64,000 nt of DNA from positions 223,438-287,437 of the forward strand of contig NZ_WUFT01000010.1 in assembly GCF_010668805.1 (NCBI RefSeq), in the 5' to 3' direction. The DNA comes from Rhizobium phaseoli. GTDB lineage: Bacteria; Pseudomonadota; Alphaproteobacteria; Rhizobiales; Rhizobiaceae. The notes under the pieces are model-generated. The model saw only the letters and a program-made list of their open reading frames with translations. It had not been told where the DNA came from and did no database searches. Below, piece after piece: positions 1-7,837 of this stretch. Position numbers and translations under genes: made by a program. How positions within the stretch are numbered: the first letter of the stretch is position 1; each line of letters opens with the position of its first letter.

Positions 1-321
1 TTCTCGTGCACTCGGCACGTCCGCTACGGCGCGCGCCACGCCGGCAATTTCCACAACTGTTCTCGTCAGTCAGAACCGGCTTGAAACGATTATATCAGTT
101 CTTCCGGTCACTACGCGGCAGAAAGGCGCTTTTTCGTAAATTCTTTACTTTACAGGCTCCTTTCCCTGCCGCATCCATGCGCTCATGCATTTCGCCCGGA
201 AGTGCAGCGGTTCCGGGATAACGACGTGCATAAAAACAATGAGCTAAGCGCATCGCTTGAAACGACTTTGATGCGACGCCTATAGCTGAAGCCGCCGCAC
301 CGAAACGCCATAGGAGGGATC
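1..321. other. Intergenic region upstream of pfp
   Basis: No convincing gene is visible here. A short open frame near the left edge lacks a ribosome-binding site and resembles no family I know. The right part holds one copy of a dispersed palindromic repeat (187-251) and then the pfp leader with its GGAGGG ribosome-binding site just before position 322. The promoter must lie here, but I cannot pick a clear -35/-10 pair. Confidence 0.5.
187..251. repeat. Dispersed ~65-bp palindromic repeat, copy A
   Basis: This stretch aligns by eye with 24471-24539 and 28910-28978. The shared pattern is GCATKTCG, an AAGTG core, GCGGTTYYG, then AACGACRTGC followed by an A-rich tail and a short GAGCTAAGCGC-like end. 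The outer GCATGTCG/CGACATGC arms, clearest in the copy at 28910, are inverted repeats, so each copy can fold. It is non-coding and sits in the pfp leader. Confidence 0.6.
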
Positions 322-1533
322 ATGGCCAAGCAGAAAGTTGCAATGCTGACCGCCGGAGGCCTTGCGCCCTGTCTCTCCTCCGCCGTCGGCGGCCTCATCG
401 AACGCTACAGCGACATCGCCCCCGACCTTGATATCGTCGCCTACAAGTCCGGCTACCAGGGCGTCCTGCTCGGCGACAGCATCGAGATCACCCGCGACAT
501 GCGCGAAAAGGCGCCGCTGCTGCATCGCTACGGCGGCTCGCCGATCGGCAACAGCCGCGTCAAGCTCACCAACGCCGCCGATTGCGTCAAGCGCGGCCTG
601 GTTAAGGAAGGCGAGAACCCGCTGCGGATTGCCGCCGAACGCCTCGCCAATGATGGTATCACCATTCTCCACACGATCGGCGGCGACGACACCAACACCA
701 CGGCCGCCGACCTTGCCGCCTATCTCGCCGCCAACGGTTACAACCTCACAGTCGTCGGCCTGCCGAAGACTGTCGACAACGACGTCGTGCCGATCCGCCA
801 GTCGCTCGGCGCCTGGACGGCCGCCGAAGTCGGCGCGCATTTCTTCGACAATGTCGGCAACGAGCAGACGGCCGCGCCCCGCACCCTCGTCATCCACGAG
901 GTCATGGGCCGCCATTGCGGCTGGCTGACGGCCGCTACCGCCCGCGCTTATCTCCAGCGCACCAGCCGCAACCAGTATGTCGACGGCCTGATGATGAACG
1001 CACATTTGAAGAGCATCGACGCCGTCTACCTGCCTGAGATGGCCTTCGACCTCGACGCCGAGGCTGCCCGCCTGAAGGAGAGCATGGACCGCAACGGTCA
1101 CGCCACGGTCTTCGTCTCCGAAGGAGCCTGCCTCGACGCCATCGTCACTGAGCGCGAAGCCGCCGGCGAGACCGTCAAGCGCGACGCCTTCGGCCATGTG
1201 AAGATCGACACGATCAATGTCGGCGCCTGGTTCCAGAAGCAGTTCGCCAGCCTTTTGAACGCCGAGCGTTCGCTCGTGCAGAAATCAGGCTACTTCGCCC
1301 GCTCGGCGCCTGCCAACGGCGACGACCTCAGGCTGATCCAAAGCATGGTCGATCTCGCCGTCGAAAGCGCGCTCAACAAAGTCTCCGGCGTCACCGGTCA
1401 TGATGAAGCGCAGAACGGTAAATTGCGCACTATAGAATTTCCGCGCATCAAGGGGGGCAAGGCTTTTGACCTTTCGACGGCATGGTTTGCCGAAGTCATG
1501 GACAATATAGGCCAGAAATACAAAGACGCGTGA
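322..1533 (+). CDS. pfp: Pyrophosphate-dependent 6-phosphofructokinase
   Basis: This 403-residue cytosolic enzyme interconverts fructose 6-phosphate and fructose 1,6-bisphosphate with PPi as phosphoryl donor. The PPi-type signature GGDDTNT lies at residues 120-126, where the second Asp replaces the Gly of ATP-dependent enzymes. PKTVDND (148-154) carries the catalytic Asp and MGRHCGW lies near residue 196. The length suits the short PFP class. A GGAGGG ribosome-binding site precedes the ATG. Rhizobia mostly use the Entner-Doudoroff route and often lack ATP-PFK, so this enzyme may serve a reversible or gluconeogenic role; that part is inference. The next gene, a LysE exporter, is co-directional but has its own ribosome-binding site. 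Confidence 0.92.
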   Translation: MAKQKVAMLTAGGLAPCLSSAVGGLIERYSDIAPDLDIVAYKSGYQGVLLGDSIEITRDMREKAPLLHRYGGSPIGNSRVKLTNAADCVKRGLVKEGENPLRIAAERLANDGITILHTIGGDDTNTTAADLAAYLAANGYNLTVVGLPKTVDNDVVPIRQSLGAWTAAEVGAHFFDNVGNEQTAAPRTLVIHEVMGRHCGWLTAATARAYLQRTSRNQYVDGLMMNAHLKSIDAVYLPEMAFDLDAEAARLKESMDRNGHATVFVSEGACLDAIVTEREAAGETVKRDAFGHVKIDTINVGAWFQKQFASLLNAERSLVQKSGYFARSAPANGDDLRLIQSMVDLAVESALNKVSGVTGHDEAQNGKLRTIEFPRIKGGKAFDLSTAWFAEVMDNIGQKYKDA

Positions 1534-1591
1534 TTGACGGATGGTTAATATGATGTCTTTGCTTGTTCCCGAGGAATAAGGAGGAGACACC

Positions 1592-2227
1592 ATGTCACTT
1601 GAAGCTTGGCTCGCTTTTGCAGCCGCATCCGCTATCATGCTGGCCATACCAGGGCCGACGATACTGCTCGTCGTTTCCTATGCGCTCGGTCATGGCCGCA
1701 GGACTGCGTTTGCGACGGTAAGCGGCGTGGCGCTGGGTGACTTCGCCGCGATGACGGCGTCTCTCTTTGGTCTCGGCGCCGTCCTGGCCGCCTCCGCCAC
1801 CCTTTTCACCGTCTTGAAGTGGATCGGCGGCGCCTACCTGATCTGGCTGGGAATCAAGCTGTGGCGCGCTCCCATCATCGGCGAACCGGTTGCCGACAAC
1901 GACAATCTGCCGGAAGAGAAGTCGCTCAAGATCTTCCTCCACGCCTATGTCGTCACCGCCCTCAATCCGAAGAGCATTATCTTCTTCGTCGCCTTCGTGC
2001 CGCAATTCCTCAATCCAGCCCTGCCCTTCGTCGGTCAGATGGCGATCATGGAGGCCACTTTCCTCGTACTGGCGATCCTCAACGCTTCCACCTATGCGTT
2101 TCTCGCCCATACCGCGCGCGGGCTGATTCGCAAGGCGAGCATCCAGCGCGCCGTAAACCGTACCGGCGGTACGCTGCTCATCGCGGCAGGCGCCGTAACG
2201 GCCGGGTATCGCCGTATTGCAGCCTAG
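1592..2227 (+). CDS. LysE/RhtB family amino-acid exporter
   Basis: A 211-residue inner-membrane protein of the LysE/RhtB family, which exports amino acids or related small metabolites by proton-coupled transport. The N-terminal half carries the family motif around AIPGPT (residues 18-23), followed by GHGRRTAF and a run of hydrophobic segments typical of a six-helix topology, with a charged loop near residues 95-110. A strong ribosome-binding site (AAGGAGGAG) precedes the ATG. The substrate cannot be told from sequence. It is 58 bp from pfp; co-transcription is possible but there is no functional link. Confidence 0.85.
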   Translation: MSLEAWLAFAAASAIMLAIPGPTILLVVSYALGHGRRTAFATVSGVALGDFAAMTASLFGLGAVLAASATLFTVLKWIGGAYLIWLGIKLWRAPIIGEPVADNDNLPEEKSLKIFLHAYVVTALNPKSIIFFVAFVPQFLNPALPFVGQMAIMEATFLVLAILNASTYAFLAHTARGLIRKASIQRAVNRTGGTLLIAAGAVTAGYRRIAA

Positions 2228-2342
2228 TAACATTGCGTGGTTGCCGGAATGTCACAAATAGGTTAATGGGGTCACCAGGGCTTAAGGTTTTTAGTAACTT
2301 TTATACGCTGCCGGGGCGGCGCGATTTCACGAAAGTGGCGGA

Positions 2343-3272
2343 ATGGTAGCGATCGGATTATCCGGCCTGAAACGCAGTCTTGTCGTTTCGACGATACTCT
2401 GCGGCGTGATGACGGGATGCGCCAGCGTCGAATACACATCTCAGGCCGAACTGACAGCCGCCCAGACCGTTGTGCCGATGCCGAAACCCGGGGAAGACGC
2501 CACGCTTGCCGCGATTCCGACAGCCGAAGGCACAGCCGGTCAGGCGGTCGCCGGTGCCACCCTCCCTCAGGCATCCCCCTCCCTGACCGCGATGGCGATG
2601 CCGCCCGTGACAGCCTCTCAGCCTGCCGACCTCACCGTGCAGCCGGCAGTCTATGCGCAAATTCCGCTGACGCCCGAAATGACGGCGATCCAGTCCGTGG
2701 TGCCGACGCCGCGTCCGGGAGCCCCGGCACAGCCGACGACGCAGCTTGCCTTTGCCGCGACACCGCAAAACGGCGCGCTTGCGGCACTTGCCGCAGTCGA
2801 TACGACGCCGCGTCCCAGCATGGACTACGGGTTCGATGAATCCGGGCCGATCGATCCGCCGACGGCACCGCCGATGTTCAGCGACGACGACAAAGACGAT
2901 GCCCCGACCGTCGAAAAGAGCTTCGTCACCAAACTCATTCAGAAATATTCGAAGCTCTACGAAATTCCCGAGACGCTGCTCCACCGCATCGTCCACCGCG
3001 AGAGCCGCTACAACGCCAAGGCCTACAACAAGCGCGGCTATTTCGGCCTCATGCAGATCAAGTACAACACCGCGAAATCCATGGGGTATGACGGCGCCCC
3101 CGGTGGTCTTTTCGATGCCGAGACCAACATCAAATATGCCGCAAAATATCTGCGCGGCGCCTGGCTCGTCTCCGACAGCAAGGAAGACGATGCCGTTCGC
3201 CTCTATGCGCGCGGCTACTATTACGACGCCAAGCGCAAGGGCATGACCGACATCGCCCAGGGCAACTATTAA
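2343..3272 (+). CDS. Lytic transglycosylase lipoprotein (SLT domain)
   Basis: A 309-residue envelope protein predicted to cleave the MurNAc-GlcNAc bond of peptidoglycan. It starts with a lipoprotein signal ending in the lipobox MTGC (lipidated Cys about residue 26). A long Pro/Ala/Thr-rich linker (about 35-190) follows, then an SLT transglycosylase domain (about 195-300) with catalytic Glu220 in HRESRYN and the motif GLMQI. The linker contains two copies of a VVPxPxPG segment (about 43-50 and 119-126), each preceded by TAxQ. The ribosome-binding site is weak (GGCGGA touching the ATG). It converges with the serine hydrolase downstream. Confidence 0.85.
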   Translation: MVAIGLSGLKRSLVVSTILCGVMTGCASVEYTSQAELTAAQTVVPMPKPGEDATLAAIPTAEGTAGQAVAGATLPQASPSLTAMAMPPVTASQPADLTVQPAVYAQIPLTPEMTAIQSVVPTPRPGAPAQPTTQLAFAATPQNGALAALAAVDTTPRPSMDYGFDESGPIDPPTAPPMFSDDDKDDAPTVEKSFVTKLIQKYSKLYEIPETLLHRIVHRESRYNAKAYNKRGYFGLMQIKYNTAKSMGYDGAPGGLFDAETNIKYAAKYLRGAWLVSDSKEDDAVRLYARGYYYDAKRKGMTDIAQGNY

Positions 3273-3303
3273 GCAATAGAACGACTGAAACGACGAAGGC
3301 CGC

Positions 3304-4728
3304 CTATCGCTGCGGCTGCGCTGGCTGTTGCGATCCGGCCTGCTGTTGTTGCTCTCCCGGTTGCGGCAAGGTCGCCAGGATCGCCTGGAGAAGCGTTTGC
3401 GGCTGATAACCGAGCCGGCTCGGCGTCAGCCCAAGGCGGATGACGACCAGATTGGCGGACGGCACGATCGCCATGCTCTGCCCGTCATGCCCCGTCAGCC
3501 AGAACGTATCCTCGGGCAGCCCGAACTTAGCACTCGGGTCGCCGGGCGCGAGCCAAGCCTGGCCCTGTGTATAGCGGCCGTTCGACGCTGCGGTCGGAGT
3601 GCGCATGGCGCCGACAAAACCTTCCGGCAACAGCCGTTGACCGTCCCAGACTCCATCCTGCAGCAGGAACTGGCCGAAGCGCGCCCAGTCATGCGCCGTC
3701 GCGTAGAGATAGGAGCTTCCAGCGAACGTGCCGCGCGCATCGAGTTCGAACACGGCGCTGGTCATGCCGAGCGGCGAAAACAGCGCGTCATCAGGATAGG
3801 AAAAGGCCGCCTGTGCATGGCCGACCCGATCCATCCAGATGCGCGACAAGAGCACCGCCGTGCCGCTCGAATAGCGAAATCGCTTACCCGGCGCCGCCTC
3901 CAGCGGTGCGTTGGCCGGCAGCGATACCATGTCGGGATCGAGATAAAGCATGCGCGTCACATCGGCGACATCACCATAATCCTCGTTGAAGGCAAGTCCG
4001 CTCTCCATGCCGAGCAGGTCGGAGACCTTGATTCTGGCGCGCGCATCGTTCTTCCACTGCGCCAGCAGATTATCATCGTCGAATGAGATCTTGCCGTCGA
4101 GCATCAGCCGGCCGAGGATCGCAGCATTCACCGTCTTCGTCATCGACCAGCCGATCAACGGTGTCTTCGCCGAGAAGCCGGCGCCATAAGTTTCGGCGAC
4201 GATGCGGCCGTTGCGCACCACCACGATCGCCCGCATGGCTGGGCCGGCTACTCTTTCATCGGCAAGCAGCGCGGCGATCTTCCCGTCCGGCCGATCGTCG
4301 GCGCCGTCACCCTCAGGCCACAGAGCCTCGTTCACCTCCGCCCTCGCCGGCGCATTGAAAGGCACCGCATTCGCCGCCGCCTCGAAATTGCCGTCCGGCA
4401 CGCTCGTGCAGCCGAAAGCGCCACGATAGAGCGCATAACTCGGCGCAAACAGTCCCATGAAGCGCGCCGTCACACGATCGTCGTCGCGGTCGACACTGAC
4501 GCGCACCAGCCGCAGCAGCGGATTTCCGGGCGCCTGGACATCATCATGGAGCACCTCCTCGGCCTCCCGGCCTGATATGAAGACGTTGGAGCAGACGATC
4601 TTGGCGGCATAGCCGTCGCCGACACGCAGCAATTCCGGCGGCTGGACGAAGAGCCAGCCGGCGACGCCGATGACGGCGAGAACGATAAGGAGAGCAAGCG
4701 CCTTCAGCATACGCAGGACAAATCGCAT
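3304..4728 (-). CDS. Membrane-anchored serine hydrolase (class C beta-lactamase fold)
   Basis: A 474-residue protein of the beta-lactamase/6-aminohexanoate-dimer hydrolase superfamily. One N-terminal membrane segment (about residues 8-28) suggests a periplasm-facing anchored enzyme. The serine-hydrolase motifs are present: SMTK (Ser195, Lys198), YSSG (Tyr286) and HDG near 414-416. The C-terminus is a Gln-rich tail. Family members include esterases, D-peptidases and amide hydrolases, so the substrate is open and true beta-lactamase activity is not implied. It is transcribed divergently from btaA, sharing an intergenic region of about 190 bp. Confidence 0.82.
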   Translation of the reverse strand: MRFVLRMLKALALLIVLAVIGVAGWLFVQPPELLRVGDGYAAKIVCSNVFISGREAEEVLHDDVQAPGNPLLRLVRVSVDRDDDRVTARFMGLFAPSYALYRGAFGCTSVPDGNFEAAANAVPFNAPARAEVNEALWPEGDGADDRPDGKIAALLADERVAGPAMRAIVVVRNGRIVAETYGAGFSAKTPLIGWSMTKTVNAAILGRLMLDGKISFDDDNLLAQWKNDARARIKVSDLLGMESGLAFNEDYGDVADVTRMLYLDPDMVSLPANAPLEAAPGKRFRYSSGTAVLLSRIWMDRVGHAQAAFSYPDDALFSPLGMTSAVFELDARGTFAGSSYLYATAHDWARFGQFLLQDGVWDGQRLLPEGFVGAMRTPTAASNGRYTQGQAWLAPGDPSAKFGLPEDTFWLTGHDGQSMAIVPSANLVVIRLGLTPSRLGYQPQTLLQAILATLPQPGEQQQQAGSQQPAQPQR

Positions 4729-4855
4729 GGCATTCCTCCATGCCCGAGAGAAGCAGGAATTGCACGCGCCGGAAAGGGGCCGCGGCGGAGAAGGGTCGTC
4801 ATTTCGATCACTTTACCAGGAGGGCGATCACTCCGGAGAACGGCGCCCACAGCCC

Positions 4856-4873
4856 ACGTCATCAAACTGTAGC
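4856..4873 (+). promoter_or_regulatory. Candidate Pho box upstream of btaA
   Basis: ACGTCATCAAACTGTAGC resembles two imperfect PhoB half-sites (consensus CTGTCAT, 11-bp repeat unit) about 45 bp before the btaA start. DGTS synthesis is induced by phosphate starvation through PhoB in rhizobia, which makes a site expected. The match is only moderate (5/7 and 4/7 bases). Confidence 0.3.
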
Positions 4874-4917
4874 AGTGGCGCGTTACACGCCCTGAACGCT
4901 AAAAAGGTGACAGACTC

Positions 4918-6162
4918 ATGTCAGAATTTGCACCGGATGCCGGCTTCCGCAAGAACCGGAAACTCAAGGACGCCCTTCTCCGCCACAAGGCTTTTTCGAA
5001 GGATGGTTTTTCCGAGCGTCTCTTCGGCCTTCTCTTCTCCGGCCTCGTCTATCCGCAGATCTGGGAGGATCCGGATCTCGACATGCAGGCGATGGAGCTG
5101 AAGCCCAACCACCGCATCGTTACCATCGGCTCCGGCGGCTGCAATATGCTCGCCTATCTCTCCAAGGCGCCGGCCTCGATCGACGTCGTCGATCTCAATC
5201 CGCACCACATCGCGCTGAACCGCCTGAAGCTTGCCGCCTTCAAGCATCTTCCCGGCCATACCGATCTCGTCCGTTTCCTGGCGATGCCGAACGAGAAGTC
5301 GAACAGCCGCGCCTACGACCAGCATCTCGCCGCCAAGCTCGATGAGGCGACCCGCAGCTATTGGAACGGCCGCAAGTTCGGCCGCCGCCGCGTTACCGTC
5401 TTCAACCGCAACATCTACGAAACCGGCCTGCTCGGCCGCTTCATCGGCGCAGCCCACCTTCTTGCCCGCCTGCATGGCGTCAAGCTGCGCGAGATGACCA
5501 AGACCCGCTCGATCCGAGAGCAGCGCCAGTTCTTCGAAGAGCAGATCGCGCCGCTGTTCGAAAAGCCGGTCGTGCGCTGGATCACCGGCCGCAAGAGCTC
5601 GCTCTTCGGCCTCGGCATTCCACCGCAGCAATATGACGAGCTCGCCAACCTCGCCGCCGATCATTCGATCGCACCGGTGCTGAAGCATCGTCTGGAAAAA
5701 CTCGCCTGTCATTTCCCTATGTGCGACAACTATTTCGCCTGGCAGGCCTTCGGCCGCCGCTACGGTACCGAAGAGGAAGGCCCGCTGCCGACCTATCTGA
5801 AATCGGAGCACTACGAGGTGATCCGCGCCAATATCGACCGCGTCAACGTCCATCATGCAAGCTTCACCGAGCTTCTGGCCCGCGAGCCGGCCGCCTCGCG
5901 CGACCGCTACATCCTGCTCGACGCGCAGGACTGGATGACGGACGAGCAGTTGAACGATGTCTGGCGGGAAATCAACCGCACGGCGCGTGAAGGCGCCCGC
6001 GTGATCTTCCGCACCGCCGCCGAAAAGAGCATCATCGAAGGCCGCCTATCTTCCCCCATCCGCGACCAGTGGGATTACTTCGAGGAGAAGTCGCGTGAGC
6101 TGACCGCGCTCGATCGCTCGGCAATTTATGGCGGTTTCCACATCTACGGGAAGAAGGCGTGA
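4918..6162 (+). CDS. btaA: BtaA, SAM:diacylglycerol 3-amino-3-carboxypropyltransferase
   Basis: A 414-residue DUF3419 protein that moves the 3-amino-3-carboxypropyl group of S-adenosylmethionine onto diacylglycerol, the first step to the betaine lipid DGTS. The N-terminal region holds the family pattern (LFSGLVYPQIWEDP near residues 38-51) and a SAM-binding segment (TIGSGGCNMLAYL near 70-82). The stop overlaps the btaB start by 4 bp, so the pair is translationally coupled. In rhizobia these lipids replace phospholipids under phosphate limitation, and a weak Pho-box-like site lies upstream. An AAGGTG ribosome-binding site precedes the ATG. Confidence 0.92.
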   Translation: MSEFAPDAGFRKNRKLKDALLRHKAFSKDGFSERLFGLLFSGLVYPQIWEDPDLDMQAMELKPNHRIVTIGSGGCNMLAYLSKAPASIDVVDLNPHHIALNRLKLAAFKHLPGHTDLVRFLAMPNEKSNSRAYDQHLAAKLDEATRSYWNGRKFGRRRVTVFNRNIYETGLLGRFIGAAHLLARLHGVKLREMTKTRSIREQRQFFEEQIAPLFEKPVVRWITGRKSSLFGLGIPPQQYDELANLAADHSIAPVLKHRLEKLACHFPMCDNYFAWQAFGRRYGTEEEGPLPTYLKSEHYEVIRANIDRVNVHHASFTELLAREPAASRDRYILLDAQDWMTDEQLNDVWREINRTAREGARVIFRTAAEKSIIEGRLSSPIRDQWDYFEEKSRELTALDRSAIYGGFHIYGKKA

Positions 6163-6833
6163 GCAAGGTCGGCACCGAAACGGCAGGAAAGAGCGGCGAA
6201 CATGCCAGCCTGATGGATGGCATGTACCGCTATCAGCGCCATATCTACGACCTGACCCGCAAATATTACCTTCTCGGTCGTGACAGCACGATCCGCAATC
6301 TCGACGTGCCCGAGGGCGGCACCCTGCTTGAAGTGGGCTGCGGCACCGGGCGTAACATGGCCTTCGCCCATCGGCATTTCCCGACCGCCAAGCTGTTCGG
6401 CCTCGACATCTCCCAGGAAATGCTGATTTCGGCGCGCAAGACCTTCGCCACCAAGGCGACCATCCCGGAATTCCGCGTCGCCGACGCCACGGCGTTCACG
6501 CCGCGCGAATTCGGCGTCAGCGGCTTCGACCGCATCCTGATCTCCTATGCCCTGTCGATGATCCCGGACTGGGAGCGCGCCGTCGATGCGTCGATCGCCG
6601 CACTCAACCCCGGCGGTCAGCTGCACATCGTCGATTTCGGCCAGCAGGAGGGCCTGCCCGGCTGGTTCCGCCGCATGCTGCAGTCATGGCTTGCGAAATT
6701 CCACGTCACTCCGCGCCCCGATCTGCGCGAGGTCCTGGAAGCGCAAGCCCATGAAAACAACGCGAGATTGTTGTTCGATACCGTTGGCGGCGGTTATGCC
6801 TGGCGGGCCGCGATTATCAGCAAGAGCTCATAA
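6159..6833 (+). CDS. btaB: BtaB, N-methyltransferase of DGTS synthesis
   Basis: A 224-residue class I SAM-dependent methyltransferase that trimethylates diacylglyceryl-homoserine to DGTS. Motif I is LLEVGCGTGRN (about residues 52-62), followed by GLDIS and a C-terminal PGG segment. The start is a GTG inside the last codons of btaA (GTGA overlap), with the btaA end providing the translational context. Position directly behind btaA makes the assignment firm although the fold alone would be generic. Confidence 0.9.
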   Translation: MSKVGTETAGKSGEHASLMDGMYRYQRHIYDLTRKYYLLGRDSTIRNLDVPEGGTLLEVGCGTGRNMAFAHRHFPTAKLFGLDISQEMLISARKTFATKATIPEFRVADATAFTPREFGVSGFDRILISYALSMIPDWERAVDASIAALNPGGQLHIVDFGQQEGLPGWFRRMLQSWLAKFHVTPRPDLREVLEAQAHENNARLLFDTVGGGYAWRAAIISKSS

Positions 6834-6958
6834 TTCGCTTGAAACTAACCGAATTTTTACGTTGATATGGTGAAAAGAGGGTTATCCTCTGCCGACTCGT
6901 CTTTTTCGAAGGTCAGGCTGTGGGGCAAAGAGATCATTCGAGTTACGACGGGACGCCC

Positions 6959-7756
6959 ATGCGCCGGCTTTTGTTTTGCGTTTTGCCCCTGGCCATCCTG
7001 CTGGCCGGCTGCTCCTCCTCCGGGCATGACTATCTCGAAACGGCATCGATCAAGCCGAAGATGCGTTTCAAGGATACCGATCCGCAGGATTTCGGCCCCA
7101 AGCATCCGCAGCAGAACCAGGTCCATGGCATCGACATCTCCAAATGGCAGGGCGATATCGACTGGGCGACGGTGAAGAATTCTGGTGTCGGCTTCGCCTT
7201 CATCAAGGCGACCGAAGGCAAGGACAGGGTCGATCCGCGCTTCGACGAATACTGGCGCGAGGCCCGCGCCGCCGGCATCCCGCATGCGCCCTATCATTTC
7301 TATTATTTCTGCTCCTCGGCCGATCAGCAGGCCGACTGGTTCATCCGCAACGTGCCGAAGGAGGCCATGCGCCTGCCGCCGGTGCTCGATGTCGAATGGA
7401 ACGCCGAATCGAAGACCTGCCGCTATCGTCCCGATCCGGAAACCGTGCGCGCCGAAATGCAGCGTTTCATGGACCGGCTGGAGGCCTATTATGGCAAGCG
7501 CCCGATTATTTACACCTCGGTCGATTTCCACCGTGACAATCTGGCCGGCTACTTCCAGGACTATCATTTCTGGGTCCGTTCGGTGGCAAAACACCCCGAG
7601 GTGACCTATTCCGACCGCCGCTGGGCCTTCTGGCAATATACCTCGACCGGCGTCATTCCCGGTATCAGCGGTCCCACCGATATCAATGTCTTTGCCGGCA
7701 GTGCAAAGAACTGGAACAATTGGGTTGCGGCCGTTTCCAAGGATAGAAATTCTTAG
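6959..7756 (+). CDS. GH25 family lysozyme, lipoprotein
   Basis: A 265-residue peptidoglycan hydrolase (1,4-beta-N-acetylmuramidase). The chosen ATG gives an ideal lipoprotein signal, MRRLLF then LLAGC with Cys18; the open frame upstream would put 13 polar residues before it. The GH25 core follows: GIDISKWQGDIDW (about 57-69), FIKATEG, and the catalytic DVEW pair (Asp144, Glu146). Cell-wall turnover or remodelling of the outer envelope is likely. It lies between btaB and another cell-wall hydrolase in the same direction, each with its own leader, so an envelope-remodelling neighbourhood rather than a tight operon is seen. Confidence 0.87.
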   Translation: MRRLLFCVLPLAILLAGCSSSGHDYLETASIKPKMRFKDTDPQDFGPKHPQQNQVHGIDISKWQGDIDWATVKNSGVGFAFIKATEGKDRVDPRFDEYWREARAAGIPHAPYHFYYFCSSADQQADWFIRNVPKEAMRLPPVLDVEWNAESKTCRYRPDPETVRAEMQRFMDRLEAYYGKRPIIYTSVDFHRDNLAGYFQDYHFWVRSVAKHPEVTYSDRRWAFWQYTSTGVIPGISGPTDINVFAGSAKNWNNWVAAVSKDRNS

Positions 7757-7837
7757 TAACGTCTTCCGATGTTTCTTGCTCCCGTCACATTCCTCTGTGA
7801 AAGCGACGGCAATCTGTTTGATATAAGGACCGCATCC

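Noticed and set aside
6..221. A 71-codon frame at the left edge
   Set aside because: Arg-rich random-like composition, no ribosome-binding site, and it ends in a repeat element.
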